21,820 nt of DNA from JAUXLW01 sp964195005. GTDB taxonomy: Bacteria; Actinomycetota; Acidimicrobiia; Spongiisociales; SHLN01. The notes beneath the pieces were generated by a model. The model saw only the letters and a list, made by a program, of their open reading frames with translations, did not search any database and was not told where the DNA came from. The position numbers were made by a program, and so were the translations under genes. The stretch lies in assembly GCA_964195005.1 (NCBI GenBank), contig CAXMOO010000134.1:1-21820 (forward strand), written 5' to 3'. Below, one piece after another: positions 7,833 through 15,855 of this stretch (within the stretch, counting starts at the first letter, position 1; each line of letters starts with the position of its first letter).

Positions 7833-9002
7833 ATGCATGCCCGCCGACTCGTATTAGTCATGACCCTCGTTGCCTCCGCCTGCACCTCCGGAGCATCGGA
7901 AACGACTCCGGTGCTGTCACCCACTGCGATCGTCACCACAACGCCTGCAACCACGCCGGCTACCACCACACCGGCTACTACCACGACCCTTGCTCCGGCC
8001 GCCACCACGACCACTACCACCCTCCCCGTGGGAACTCTCGAAGAAGATGCCCGCGCGGTGATCCTGGCCGGCTTTCCCGGCACCACTCTCGACAATGCCA
8101 CGGCTGAGCATCTCGCCGCCGGGGGCCGGGGCATCATCATCTTCACGAAAAACATGTCGAGTGCAGGCCAGCTTTCGGACCTCACATCGGCCATGGTGTG
8201 TGCCGCCGGCGGCGAAATTCTCGTGGCCGTCGACCAGGAACCGGGTCGTATCGACCGGCTCGCCAAAGTGGGGCTCCCGTCGCCAGATCCGTTCGCGGAC
8301 CGGGAGACCTTCATTTCCGAAAGTGAGGCCATGGCCACGAAAATGATCGGATTGGGAATCAATCTGGACCTGGCTCCCGTGGTTGACGTCGCCCGGGGTT
8401 CCAATCCGGTGCTGGTGGGACGCAACTTCGGGTCAGACCCTGAGGTCGTGGCCCAACGCGGTACCGACTTCATCTCTGCGCTCCAGCAGGCCGGGGTGGG
8501 AACCACCGCCAAGCATTTCCCGGGCCACGGGTTGTCCACGGTGGATCCCCACCTGGTTGTTACTCCGATCGACGCCGGGTTGGAGGTTCTAACTGAGACC
8601 GATTTCCCGCCATTTGCAACCGCCATCGCCGAAGGAGTGGGGGCGGTGATGGTGGGGCATCCGATCTATGCCGCCATCGACCCCGACAACCCCGCCAGTC
8701 TGTCGCCGGCAGTCCTCGACCTGTTGCGTAGTGAGTTCGCCTTCGATGGCGTGGCCATGACCGATGCTTTCTCCATGGCAGGCGTGCGCGAAGGCACCAC
8801 ATTGGGTGATATTGCGGTGGAAGCACTCGCGGCCGGCGAAGACATGCTGATAATCGATAATCCGTCGGAGGTTGAGCCCGCAGTGCAAGCGATAATCGAG
8901 GCCGTCAACGCCGGGACGCTGAACCGGGACCGGCTCGCCCAAGCAGCCGGAAGGGTCCGCCGCCTGGCGATGTCGGTCGCGCCCGTACTGTGCGGTAGCT
9001 AG
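7833..9002 (+). CDS. Secreted lipoprotein, glycoside hydrolase family 3 (NagZ-like beta-N-acetylhexosaminidase)
   Basis: A 389-residue protein. It has a short basic N-terminus, a hydrophobic core and VASAC with Cys17 as probable lipidation site (Ala at -3 is slightly atypical). A Thr/Pro/Ala-rich linker follows (about 34-64), then a GH3 TIM-barrel. Motifs are FTKN (104-107), VDQEPGRIDRL (133-143), KHFPGHG (227-233) with the downstream catalytic-loop His240 (STVDPH), and TDAFSMAG (310-317), whose Asp311 matches the nucleophile of NagZ enzymes. Such enzymes remove N-acetylglucosamine from muropeptides or chitin oligomers; here it would act outside the membrane rather than in cytosolic recycling. 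The stop shares CTAG with the convergent DUF1684 gene. The Mak-like sugar kinase nearby could use released sugars, but this is speculative. Confidence 0.9.
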   Translation: MHARRLVLVMTLVASACTSGASETTPVLSPTAIVTTTPATTPATTTPATTTTLAPAATTTTTTLPVGTLEEDARAVILAGFPGTTLDNATAEHLAAGGRGIIIFTKNMSSAGQLSDLTSAMVCAAGGEILVAVDQEPGRIDRLAKVGLPSPDPFADRETFISESEAMATKMIGLGINLDLAPVVDVARGSNPVLVGRNFGSDPEVVAQRGTDFISALQQAGVGTTAKHFPGHGLSTVDPHLVVTPIDAGLEVLTETDFPPFATAIAEGVGAVMVGHPIYAAIDPDNPASLSPAVLDLLRSEFAFDGVAMTDAFSMAGVREGTTLGDIAVEALAAGEDMLIIDNPSEVEPAVQAIIEAVNAGTLNRDRLAQAAGRVRRLAMSVAPVLCGS

Positions 9003-9610
9003 AGCCTCTCGCCGGCGGTGATCCGCAGGTCGAGGTGGTTTTCAGGGGGCGCTAAGGGGCATGACCAGCGGTCGCTGTGAACGCAGCTTGGATGGTACGC
9101 GTAGTTGAAATCGAGAAGGATGAGATCACCATCGTGGCCGAGGTCGGCGCCTTTGACGGTGTCCAGTAGATAGCGACCCCCGCCATAGGTTTCCTTACCC
9201 GAGGTACCGTCTCGAAACGGTAGAAAGATCCCACCTCCGTAGCTGTCTAGCCAATACAGAGCCAAGCTCAACTCCTCTCCCTCAACTTCGAACGTGGCCT
9301 GTGCGAACCGGCGGACGGGGGTGAACTCCCGGTCGCTGTGCACGATGGAGAGCTCCTGCGGGGCGACCGGCTCGACCTTCGCATGAATCCGCCACGTCGG
9401 CTCGTAATCGAAGAATGGAAGCCCGGCAAAACCCTCGATGTTCTCCACGTTGAGGGCGGATTGCGAGTGGGTGGCGAACAAGTCATCACGTCCATACCGC
9501 CAATTCTTCCAGCTGTCCTCGTCCGCAGGGTTCTGGCGCACCCGGCTGTATAGGTCACTCGTTGCCCGGCGATAATCCAACAGGGCGAGGGTTTCTTGTG
9601 GTTCTGACAT
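8999..9610 (-). CDS. DUF1684 domain-containing protein
   Basis: A 203-residue soluble protein matching the DUF1684 pattern. This includes LYWLDSYGGGIFLPFRDGTSGKETYGGGRYLLDT (split here only as a description of residues about 118-151), then LLDFNYAYHPSCVHS and a C-terminal CPLAPPENHLDLRITAGE. These are the most conserved parts of the family and contain two Cys and many aromatic residues. The function of DUF1684 is unknown; structures have been solved, but I know of no established reaction. No signal peptide is seen. It lies 38 bases upstream of the ROK kinase on the same strand, so the two may be co-transcribed, and it converges with the GH3 gene, sharing a stop-codon CTAG. Confidence 0.88.
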   Translation of the reverse strand: MSEPQETLALLDYRRATSDLYSRVRQNPADEDSWKNWRYGRDDLFATHSQSALNVENIEGFAGLPFFDYEPTWRIHAKVEPVAPQELSIVHSDREFTPVRRFAQATFEVEGEELSLALYWLDSYGGGIFLPFRDGTSGKETYGGGRYLLDTVKGADLGHDGDLILLDFNYAYHPSCVHSDRWSCPLAPPENHLDLRITAGERL

Positions 9611-9648
9611 GTCGAGAAATCTAGCTTCCGCCCTGGACTATCAGATAC

Positions 9649-10542
9649 TCACCACAGCCAGGCGGCCCCGCGCACTCCGCTCGAGTCACCGTGGGCGGCA
9701 GGGACCAGCGGGGTGACCACCTGGTCGCCAAACACATACTGTCCCCAGAGATCGGGGACCTTTTCGTAAAGGCTGGAGATCTGCGAGAGACCGCCGGCAA
9801 GCACGATTACATGGGGGTCGAGCAGGTTGATCACCGCGGCCAGACTCCGGGCCAGCCGATCGGTGTAGCGGTCCAGGCTGGCCACCGCCTGTGCTGCTCC
9901 GTCGGCTGCAGCGGCGGCAATTGCCTCGGCATCCATCCATGCGCCGGTGGCTCGCTCGTGATCGGCCGAGAGTCCCGGTCCAGATAGCAGAGTCTCTATG
10001 CAGCCGGCCAGGCCGCAATAGCAGGCCGGCCCGTTCCTTTCCTCCTCGGTAGACCAGGGGACCGGGTTGTGGCCCCACTCTCCTCCGATGGCGTTGGGAC
10101 CTGTGAGGATCGATCGGTTTACGGCGATGCCTCCACCCACCCCGGTTCCGAGAATCACCGCGAACACCGTCGGCATTGAGGCCCCGGCTCCGTCCGTGGC
10201 CTCCGAGAGGGCCAGGCAGTCGGCATCGTTGGCGATGCGCACCTCGCGAGCCAGGCTGCGGCTCAGGTCGGCTGCCAGTTCTCTTCCATTGAGCAGCGTG
10301 AGGTTGGCGTTTTTCATGAGGCCGGTTGTAGGGGATGTCGCCCCCGGGGTCCCGGCACCCACAGAACCGGCTTCACCAATTTCTGCTTCGACCTCCAGAA
10401 CCAGATCGCGAACTGTGGCGATTATGTCTTCGTAGCTGTCAGTCCGGGTTGGCACCCGGCGTCTGGCTAGTTCTTCGCCGTCGGCAGCGAGGGCGATTGC
10501 CTCGGTCTTGGTGCCTCCAAGGTCGACACCGATTCGTATCAT
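9649..10542 (-). CDS. mak: ROK-family sugar kinase, Mak-like fructokinase
   Basis: A 297-residue ATP-dependent sugar kinase close to E. coli Mak over its whole length: it begins MIRIGVDLGGTKTEAIAL and ends HGDSSGVRGAAWLW, as Mak does. Landmarks are the phosphate-binding DLGGTKT (7-13), KNANLTLLNG, ANDADCLALSEA with catalytic Asp106, GTGVGGGIAVN, EWGHNPVPW, and the ROK zinc motif around His158, Cys174, Cys176 and Cys181 (CYCGLAGC). It should phosphorylate fructose or a related hexose at C6. N-acetylglucosamine or glucose kinase activity is an alternative. The ATG at 10542, preceded by CAGGAT, is chosen over an upstream ATG that would run through the promoter region and into the divergent racemase gene. 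Confidence 0.88.
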   Translation of the reverse strand: MIRIGVDLGGTKTEAIALAADGEELARRRVPTRTDSYEDIIATVRDLVLEVEAEIGEAGSVGAGTPGATSPTTGLMKNANLTLLNGRELAADLSRSLAREVRIANDADCLALSEATDGAGASMPTVFAVILGTGVGGGIAVNRSILTGPNAIGGEWGHNPVPWSTEEERNGPACYCGLAGCIETLLSGPGLSADHERATGAWMDAEAIAAAAADGAAQAVASLDRYTDRLARSLAAVINLLDPHVIVLAGGLSQISSLYEKVPDLWGQYVFGDQVVTPLVPAAHGDSSGVRGAAWLW

Positions 10543-10603
10543 GCTGTGATCCTGGCCGACTGCCGTCCAGGTCTCAAGCCGATGGGCTCCTAACATCGCT
10601 GGT

Positions 10604-11737
10604 GTGGGTCCGTTGCAAGGTTTCACGATTCTCGAATTGGGTGGGATCGGTCCCGGGCCATTCTGCGGGATGATGCTGGCCGATATGGGAGCCGAGGTCG
10701 TCCGCCTGCAGCGCCTCGGGGAAGCTTCGGCTCCGGGACCATTCGAGCCGCTCCATCGCGGAAAAAGCTGGCTGGCCATCGACTTGAAGGCCCCTGGTGC
10801 GTCCGAAGTCGTTCTACGGATGGTGCATCAGTCTCACGCCCTGATTGAGGGTTTTCGCCCCGGGGTGGCCGAAGGTCTCGGGGTGGGGCCCGAAGAATGC
10901 CTGGATGCCAATCCGGCGCTGATCTACGGGCGAGTGACCGGGTGGGGCCAGGACGGGCCGCTGGCCGGAGCTGCCGGGCACGACATCAACTTCATTGCTC
11001 TCGCCGGCGTGCTCGACCTCATCGGCCCCAGCGGCCAACCCCCGGTCATTCCACTAAACCTCCTGGCCGACTTCGGAGGTGGAGGCATGCTGCTGGCCTT
11101 CGGAGTCGTTTGTGGTCTGCTGGAGGGGCAGGCTTCGGGTGTGGGTCAAGTGGTTGACGCCGCCATGGTGGATGGCGCGGCCCTCCTCTCGACCATGACC
11201 CATGGCCTGCGGGCCCAGGGGAGCTGGCCGGGGGAACGTGGCAACAATTTCCTCGACGGCGGTGCGCCGTTTTATCAGGTTTATGAAACGGCGGACGGGG
11301 GATACGTGTCTGTTGGTGCCATCGAGCCGCAGTTCTATGCCGAGCTGCTGGCAAGGCTCGGCCTCGACGAGGACCAGCTGCCGTCTCAATTCGATCCTGC
11401 ATCCTGGCCCGACCAGCGGGATCGACTCGCAGAGGTGTTCGCCACCAGGAGCCTGGCGGAGTGGCAGCAGGTGCTGGAAGGCACCGACGCCTGCTTCGCC
11501 CCCGTGAATTCTGCTTGGGAGGCACACGCTCACCCCCACCTGGCGGCAAGAGAGACCTTCGTCGAGGTCGCTGGTCTCAGGCAGCCGGCACCGGCCCCGC
11601 GTTTCAGCCGCACCGCGGTGGGCAAGCCCGCATCGCCCGCGTCCGGCCCCGGCACCGGCGAAATCCTGGCCCGCTTCGGCTTCGCGCCGGAGGAGATTAC
11701 GGAGCTTGGCTCCCGGGGTGTGATTCCCAATTCCTAG
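10604..11737 (+). CDS. mcr: Alpha-methylacyl-CoA racemase (CaiB/BaiF family III CoA-transferase fold)
   Basis: A 377-residue protein that interconverts (R)- and (S)-2-methylacyl-CoA thioesters, needed for beta-oxidation of branched-chain fatty acids and sterol side chains. The N-terminus GPLQGFTILELGGIGPGPF is typical of AMACR/MCR. The residues known as catalytic in the Mycobacterium tuberculosis racemase fall at the same numbers here: His126 in AGHDIN, Asp156 in LLADFGGGGM and Glu241 in GAIEPQFY. That favours racemase over CoA-transferase, whose nucleophilic Asp lies elsewhere. The GTG start at 10604 diverges from mak across 61 bases. The stop overlaps the convergent lipoprotein stop in a shared CTAG. 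Confidence 0.88.
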   Translation: MGPLQGFTILELGGIGPGPFCGMMLADMGAEVVRLQRLGEASAPGPFEPLHRGKSWLAIDLKAPGASEVVLRMVHQSHALIEGFRPGVAEGLGVGPEECLDANPALIYGRVTGWGQDGPLAGAAGHDINFIALAGVLDLIGPSGQPPVIPLNLLADFGGGGMLLAFGVVCGLLEGQASGVGQVVDAAMVDGAALLSTMTHGLRAQGSWPGERGNNFLDGGAPFYQVYETADGGYVSVGAIEPQFYAELLARLGLDEDQLPSQFDPASWPDQRDRLAEVFATRSLAEWQQVLEGTDACFAPVNSAWEAHAHPHLAARETFVEVAGLRQPAPAPRFSRTAVGKPASPASGPGTGEILARFGFAPEEITELGSRGVIPNS

Positions 11738-12468
11738 TTGACTACCACGAGGCCGATCGCCGACGCCGGTCCGGGGGAGCCGGAGAACACACCCCGCAGG
11801 TCGTAAAGGCCGTTCGAAACGTCGAGTGGCGCAGTAAGGACGATGCGGTCGGTCTGGCCACCGGAGAGGCTTTGGATCCGTTCCGCTTGTGTAAAGGCCA
11901 TGCCCTCACTCCAGCGGTAGACCTCGGTCCCCGATTCCGGGTCGGTGAGTATGACGTCGGCCGATTGTCCCGACGGGAACGTCACCTCTACCGGGTCTAA
12001 GCCGGAGTTGGTGAGCAGGGCCACCCAGCTGGTTCCTTCTCTGTCGGCTTCTAGTGGCACCTGGACACGGAAGCTGAGGCCGCTGGAAGCGTCGTAACTG
12101 TTGAACTCGATGCTCTCCACCTCCATGCGATTCCCACGCAACAGGCCGCTGATCCGCACTTCGTCTGCCCAGAAAACGTTCTGGTTGAAGTCCACACCCG
12201 CCAGCTGTGTCACATCCACCATGTCGAGGTCGATGGCCGGTTCCCCGCATTGGGGTGGGAACGACTCGAGGGATGTCGAGCACAACCGATATTGGCCGTC
12301 ACCGGGGCGAGCCCAGAAGAAGCCCTGCACGCTGGCCACGCCACTCTTGTTTTGGGCCTCCTCTGGAGTGAGGAGGGGAGCACCGCGCGCTCCCGCCTGG
12401 TCCCTGACCGAGCCACAGGCGGCGGCGAGCAATGCGAGAGCGAAAACGGCCCCGACCGAAGGCCTCAC
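11734..12468 (-). CDS. Lipoprotein with C-terminal BsuPI-type domain
   Basis: A 244-residue exported protein. A short signal sequence ends in the lipobox LLAAAC (Cys18). Residues about 43-135 form a separate beta-rich domain (SVQGFFWARPGDG; CSTSLESFPPQCGEP, whose two Cys could pair) that I cannot name. Residues about 145-235 resemble the BsuPI intracellular-proteinase-inhibitor fold: TNSGLDPVEVTFPSGQSADV, VYRWSEGMAFTQA and NGLYDLRGVFSG. This beta-sandwich occurs in many secreted proteins whose role is not protease inhibition. The ATG overlaps the rlmN stop by four bases (ATGA), so translation is coupled to rlmN, an unexpected partner for a surface protein. Confidence 0.8.
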   Translation of the reverse strand: MRPSVGAVFALALLAAACGSVRDQAGARGAPLLTPEEAQNKSGVASVQGFFWARPGDGQYRLCSTSLESFPPQCGEPAIDLDMVDVTQLAGVDFNQNVFWADEVRISGLLRGNRMEVESIEFNSYDASSGLSFRVQVPLEADREGTSWVALLTNSGLDPVEVTFPSGQSADVILTDPESGTEVYRWSEGMAFTQAERIQSLSGGQTDRIVLTAPLDVSNGLYDLRGVFSGSPGPASAIGLVVVN

Positions 12469-13493
12469 GACACCGGGTTGAGGCGTCGAGCCCGCAACTG
12501 CCCGCAGGCGGCATCGATCTCCCGGCCCCGGGTGGCCCGCATGGTGACGTTGGCTCCTCGCTTGCGAAGCCGGGCCATGAATGCCGCGGTCCTCTCGGCG
12601 GACGGGGCCTTGTCTGCAGTGAGCGGAGTCGGGTTGAGGGCGATGATGTTGATGTGGGCGCCGAGCCGGCCGGCGATGCGGGCAAGGCCGTCGGCTTGTT
12701 CAAGCGAATCGTTGGTGCCGTCGATGAGAGTCCACTCTATGGAGGCCCGGCGGCCCGTCCTGGCAACGTAATACTCGGTGGCCGACACCACCTCTTCGAG
12801 CGGGTAGCGGCGGTTGAGCGGAACAAGTTGGCTGCGTAGCTCGTCGTCGGCGGCGTGCAGGCTCACCGCCAGGCTCACCTTCCAGGGCTCATCGGCGAGG
12901 CGGCGGATTGCCGGCGCCACCCCAACTGTGGAAACAGTGATCGAGCGCGCCGACCTCCCCATAAGCCCGGTCATTCGGTCGATCGCGCTTTTCACGTGCC
13001 GGTAGTTCGCCAGGGGCTCACCCATGCCCATGAAGACAATGTTGGTTATGTGGTCGGGAGTTCCCGCCATCGGATTGGCCGTGAGATAGGCCGAGGCATA
13101 TGCCACCTGAGCCACGATCTCACCGGATAACAGGTGGCGTTCGAACCCGAACTGTCCGGTGGCACAGAACGTGCAGGCCATGGCGCAGCCGGCCTGGCTC
13201 GAGATGCACAGTGTCACTCGTTTCGGGTAGCCCATGAGGACGGCCTCGATACTCACGCCGTCCGGGGTGCGCATGAGCCACTTGACCGTCCGGCCTTTGT
13301 CGGCCGTTTGTTCTATTTCCACTACGAACGGCCACAGGTCGAGACTCTGGCGCAGCCCGGCAGGCAGATTCGTCATCTCGCCGGTGGTAAGAACCGGGGT
13401 GTCGTATAGCCAGGCTGACAACTGGGCCGTCCGGTAGCCGGGCTCGTTCGGAACTACGGAGGCGAGGTCCTCGGGTTCGGTCAGGTAGAGCAC
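12465..13493 (-). CDS. rlmN: Dual-specificity rRNA/tRNA adenine-C2 methyltransferase RlmN
   Basis: A 342-residue radical SAM enzyme that methylates C2 of A2503 in 23S rRNA and, in E. coli, A37 of some tRNAs. The iron-sulfur cluster motif CAMACTFC (Cys103, 107, 110) has the RlmN CxxxCxxC spacing, and the methyl-carrying Cys is in ACGQL (Cys330). Other signatures are SSQAGC, FMGMGEPLANY, SLHAADDELRSQLVP and INIIALNPT. The GTG at 13493 is preferred because it starts 11 bases after the previous gene; an ATG at 13574 would overlap that gene by 71 bases. A strong ribosome binding site is not visible. The 3' end overlaps the lipoprotein start. Housekeeping function. Confidence 0.93.
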   Translation of the reverse strand: MLYLTEPEDLASVVPNEPGYRTAQLSAWLYDTPVLTTGEMTNLPAGLRQSLDLWPFVVEIEQTADKGRTVKWLMRTPDGVSIEAVLMGYPKRVTLCISSQAGCAMACTFCATGQFGFERHLLSGEIVAQVAYASAYLTANPMAGTPDHITNIVFMGMGEPLANYRHVKSAIDRMTGLMGRSARSITVSTVGVAPAIRRLADEPWKVSLAVSLHAADDELRSQLVPLNRRYPLEEVVSATEYYVARTGRRASIEWTLIDGTNDSLEQADGLARIAGRLGAHINIIALNPTPLTADKAPSAERTAAFMARLRKRGANVTMRATRGREIDAACGQLRARRLNPVS

Positions 13494-13503
13494 CCGGCAA
13501 CCA

Positions 13504-13845
13504 CTAGCTCTCGAGCTGTTTGGCCTGAGCGATCCAATCGACGACGTTGGCTCGTGAATCGAACCGGGCCGCAACCGCTTCGGGGTCGGCGGCGGCTAAT
13601 GCAGCGAAAGTGGTGATCCCGAAGTCCGTGAGCTTCTTGGCAGAAACCGGGCCGATGCCTTTGATTCTGGTGAGGTCGTCAACCGTCGATACGGAGGACG
13701 GCGCCGGGTCCGGCACGGCTTTGAGCTCGAGGGGCGGGCCCTCCCAGGCATCCTCGGATGAAACCGGCCGACCCTTCTGGCGGGCGTACCAGACGGCTCC
13801 GGCCACCACCCCGGCCAAGGTCAGGAAACGTAGCAATCTCTTCAT
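13504..13845 (-). CDS. Membrane-anchored helix-hairpin-helix domain protein
   Basis: A 113-residue protein with an N-terminal membrane helix (about 4-21, LLRFLTLAGVVAGAVWYA), then a positively charged stretch and Pro-rich linker. The C-terminal helix-hairpin-helix domain (about 55-110) is centred on DLTRIKGIGPVSAKKLTDFGI (listed here as residues 57-77). The GIGPVSAKKL hairpin is the kind seen in NADH-quinone oxidoreductase-associated and ribosomal L21-fused HhH domains, which usually bind nucleic acid. The start is MKRLL at 13845 rather than the ATG at 13860, because AGGA sits at correct spacing before the inner ATG. Positive residues before the helix favour the HhH domain being outside, though orientation is uncertain. 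It lies between the transglycosylase-like gene and rlmN. Confidence 0.75.
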   Translation of the reverse strand: MKRLLRFLTLAGVVAGAVWYARQKGRPVSSEDAWEGPPLELKAVPDPAPSSVSTVDDLTRIKGIGPVSAKKLTDFGITTFAALAAADPEAVAARFDSRANVVDWIAQAKQLES

Positions 13846-13860
13846 TGGTAATCCTGGCAT

Positions 13861-14661
13861 TTACGAAGTACCTACGGTAGTGCTGTTTGTGGTGCCGTCC
13901 GGGATCGTCGGCTCTGTGGCTGCGGTCGATGACGGCACTGTTGTGGTTGTTGTGGTTGTTGTGGTTGTTGTGGTGGTTGTACCCGGCGGAGTCACATTAC
14001 CGTTGCCCCAACAGCTCTGTGAAGGGTACCAATGTTTCCAGTCGCCGCTCGAGTACCGCAACCAGGCAGCTACTGCAGTGTTGGCCTCGGGGTCGAAGAT
14101 ATCTGCACCGGCCCAGCCGGCCTTTTGTGACCGTTCGCTCCAAAAGCGAGGAATGTGCTGGAAAAGCCCTGAAGCGCGACTGGAGGGGTTTACCGCGTTG
14201 GCGTCGTAGCGGCTTTCACACCAGACGATGAGAACCGCCCGCTCGACGTCCTCGGGCTGGAAGTAGGCGGCGACGAGTGCATAAACGGTCTCCGGTGGCA
14301 GTGGGGCTTTGGTCGGCCGGGGGTACGTCGTGGTGGTAACGGCGACCTGGTTGGTCGTGGTGGTAGTAGTGGTTGAGGTGGTAGTGGTAGTCGGGGCCAA
14401 GGTGGTTGTCGTAGTAGTACTGGTAGTTGTGGTGGCCGGAGCCTCCAGGGTGAGTAGCTCCTGAGAAAAGCCGAAGGCGGCCTGGCGCCCGGCTGCGGCT
14501 CCGATGCCGGACGGGATGACGGCCGGCTCATCGGCGGGCCCGGTGGTCGTGGTGGTGGTTACCGCAGCCGTGCCCGGGGGCGAAAAGGCAGAAAAGGCAG
14601 CCACTGCCAACAACGCGACTACCACCCATGTGGCGAACGCTAATAATCGTGTGAATCTCAC
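13861..14661 (-). CDS. Secreted threonine-rich lytic transglycosylase-like protein
   Basis: A 266-residue exported protein with an N-terminal hydrophobic segment (7-27, signal peptide or anchor). Long Thr-rich tracts (35-40, 77-112) flank an SLT/lysozyme-like domain at about 120-215. Glu149 in VWCESRYDANAVNPSSRASG and LFQHIPRFW matches the catalytic Glu and GLFQ motif of soluble lytic transglycosylases, enzymes that cleave the MurNAc-GlcNAc bond of peptidoglycan. A second Thr run (228-241) is encoded by a 9-bp tandem repeat. Cys148 and Cys217 may form a disulfide. Thr-rich linkers are commonly glycosylated or span the cell wall. It is first in the operon with the HhH protein, rlmN and the BsuPI lipoprotein. 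Confidence 0.82.
   Translation of the reverse strand: MRFTRLLAFATWVVVALLAVAAFSAFSPPGTAAVTTTTTTGPADEPAVIPSGIGAAAGRQAAFGFSQELLTLEAPATTTTSTTTTTTLAPTTTTTSTTTTTTTNQVAVTTTTYPRPTKAPLPPETVYALVAAYFQPEDVERAVLIVWCESRYDANAVNPSSRASGLFQHIPRFWSERSQKAGWAGADIFDPEANTAVAAWLRYSSGDWKHWYPSQSCWGNGNVTPPGTTTTTTTTTTTTTTVPSSTAATEPTIPDGTTNSTTVGTS
13940..13980. repeat. 9-bp coding tandem repeat (Thr-Thr-Thr unit)
   Basis: The plus-strand unit GTTGTGGTT occurs three times exactly from 13940, then once with one change, then partially, giving about 4.5 copies. It lies inside the transglycosylase-like gene and encodes Thr codons on the minus strand. Because the unit is a multiple of three, copy changes would alter linker length without a frameshift. 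Confidence 0.9.
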
Positions 14662-14749
14662 CGTCGATACTCCGCCGTATCCGTTGCCCTAAACATGAAA
14701 CGCCGGGCGAAGCTTAGAGGCTAGGACCCACTAGATGACGGGGCCAAAA

Positions 14750-14783
14750 CGCGAAAATCACCCTTGTTATCTGGGTTTTCGCG
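14750..14783. promoter_or_regulatory. Imperfect inverted repeat in a divergent promoter region
   Basis: CGCGAAAA (14750-14757) and TTTTCGCG (14776-14783) are exact complements, extended inward by CCC (14761-14763) and GGG (14773-14775) after a three-base bulge; the loop is 9 bases. It lies in the 162-bp gap between the transglycosylase-like operon and the LLM oxidoreductase, 41 bases before the latter's start. It could be an operator or an mRNA hairpin. It lacks the U-run expected of an intrinsic terminator. Confidence 0.45.
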
Positions 14784-14823
14784 CTCTGCTGGCCGGGAGC
14801 CCGTCGGGTGTAGCCTCTGGACG

Positions 14824-15855
14824 ATGAAGGTGGACCAATACCTGGCTCCCGGGGCGATCGCCAGGGCTCCCGAGCACGCAGTTTGGACTGAAAAATGGGG
14901 TTTTGACGGGCTGTTCTCCACCGACACCGCGCACGACCCCTTCCTTCCGATCGCGGCCGCAGCCGCTGCTACCTCCCGCATTGAATTCGGCACCGCTATT
15001 GCAGTGGCGTTTGGTCGCTCCCCAATGACTGTTGCCTACTCCGCCTGGGATCTAGCCGAGCTCACCGATGGGCGATTCCTTCTCGGGCTGGGAACTCAGG
15101 TGCGGGCCCACATCACCCGGCGCTTCAATATGCCCTGGTCGAGCCCGGGCCCGAGGTTGCGGGAGTACATCCACGCCTTGCGAGCCATCTGGAACACCTG
15201 GCAGACGGGGGAGAGGCTGGCCTTCAAAGGTGACTTCTACGAATTCAGTCTCATGACTCCCTTTTTCAGTCCCGCTCCGATGGAACATTGGGAGATCCCG
15301 GTCTACATTGCCGGAGTCGGCGATTACATGTGCCGGGTGGCCGGCGAAGTTGCCGACGGCCTCCACATCCACCCTTTTCACACCTTGCGCTATCTGGACG
15401 AGGTGGTCGCTCCCAACGTGGCGGCGGGGGCAGAAAAGGCCGGTCGGTCTGTCGCTGACGTTGAGATGGTGGGAACCGCCTTTGTGATTTCGGGCCACAA
15501 CGACGAAGAAATGGCCGCTACCAAGATGGCGGCCAAACTGCAGATAGCTTTCTATGCCTCGACTCCGGCCTATCGGGGGGTGCTGGATCTGCACGGGTGG
15601 GACTTCGGGCCCGAGCTCACGGCTATGAGCAAACGCGGCGAATGGATGGCGATGGGCGAGGTGATTACCGACGAGGTGCTCGACGAGCTGTGCGTGACAG
15701 CTCCGCTCGACGAGCTTGGTTCTGCGGTACGAGACAAATATGGAGACCGGGTAGACCGTATGGGGATCTACTTCACCGAAGTTCCCAATCAACCTCCCAT
15801 CCTCACTCTTTCAGACGAAGAATGGGCCGCGCTGGTAGCCGGTATTCACGGGTGA
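14824..15855 (+). CDS. LLM-class (luciferase-like) F420-dependent oxidoreductase
   Basis: A 343-residue TIM-barrel enzyme of the bacterial luciferase-like superfamily, most like the actinobacterial MSMEG_2256-type group of probable F420-dependent oxidoreductases. Signatures are EKWGFDGLFSTDTAHDPFLP, RIEFGTAIAVAFGRSPMTVA, TDGRFLLGLGTQVRAHI and IPVYIAGVGDYMCRVAGEVA, which form the cofactor phosphate and ring pocket. These enzymes transfer hydride between F420H2 and an organic substrate; the substrate here is unknown. The ATG at 14824 is chosen over one 60 bases upstream because the conserved MKVDQYL begins there and the upstream extension would read through the inverted repeat. The stop overlaps the next gene's GTG in GTGA. 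Confidence 0.88.
   Translation: MKVDQYLAPGAIARAPEHAVWTEKWGFDGLFSTDTAHDPFLPIAAAAAATSRIEFGTAIAVAFGRSPMTVAYSAWDLAELTDGRFLLGLGTQVRAHITRRFNMPWSSPGPRLREYIHALRAIWNTWQTGERLAFKGDFYEFSLMTPFFSPAPMEHWEIPVYIAGVGDYMCRVAGEVADGLHIHPFHTLRYLDEVVAPNVAAGAEKAGRSVADVEMVGTAFVISGHNDEEMAATKMAAKLQIAFYASTPAYRGVLDLHGWDFGPELTAMSKRGEWMAMGEVITDEVLDELCVTAPLDELGSAVRDKYGDRVDRMGIYFTEVPNQPPILTLSDEEWAALVAGIHG

Noticed and set aside
10543..10779. 79-residue N-terminal extension of the Mak-like kinase
   Set aside because: It would run through the divergent promoter and into the racemase gene, and the kinase homology begins exactly at the ATG at 10542.
13940..13980. CRISPR-like or regulatory repeat array
   Set aside because: The units are contiguous, 9 bases long, without spacers, and translate to Thr inside a gene; it is a coding microsatellite.
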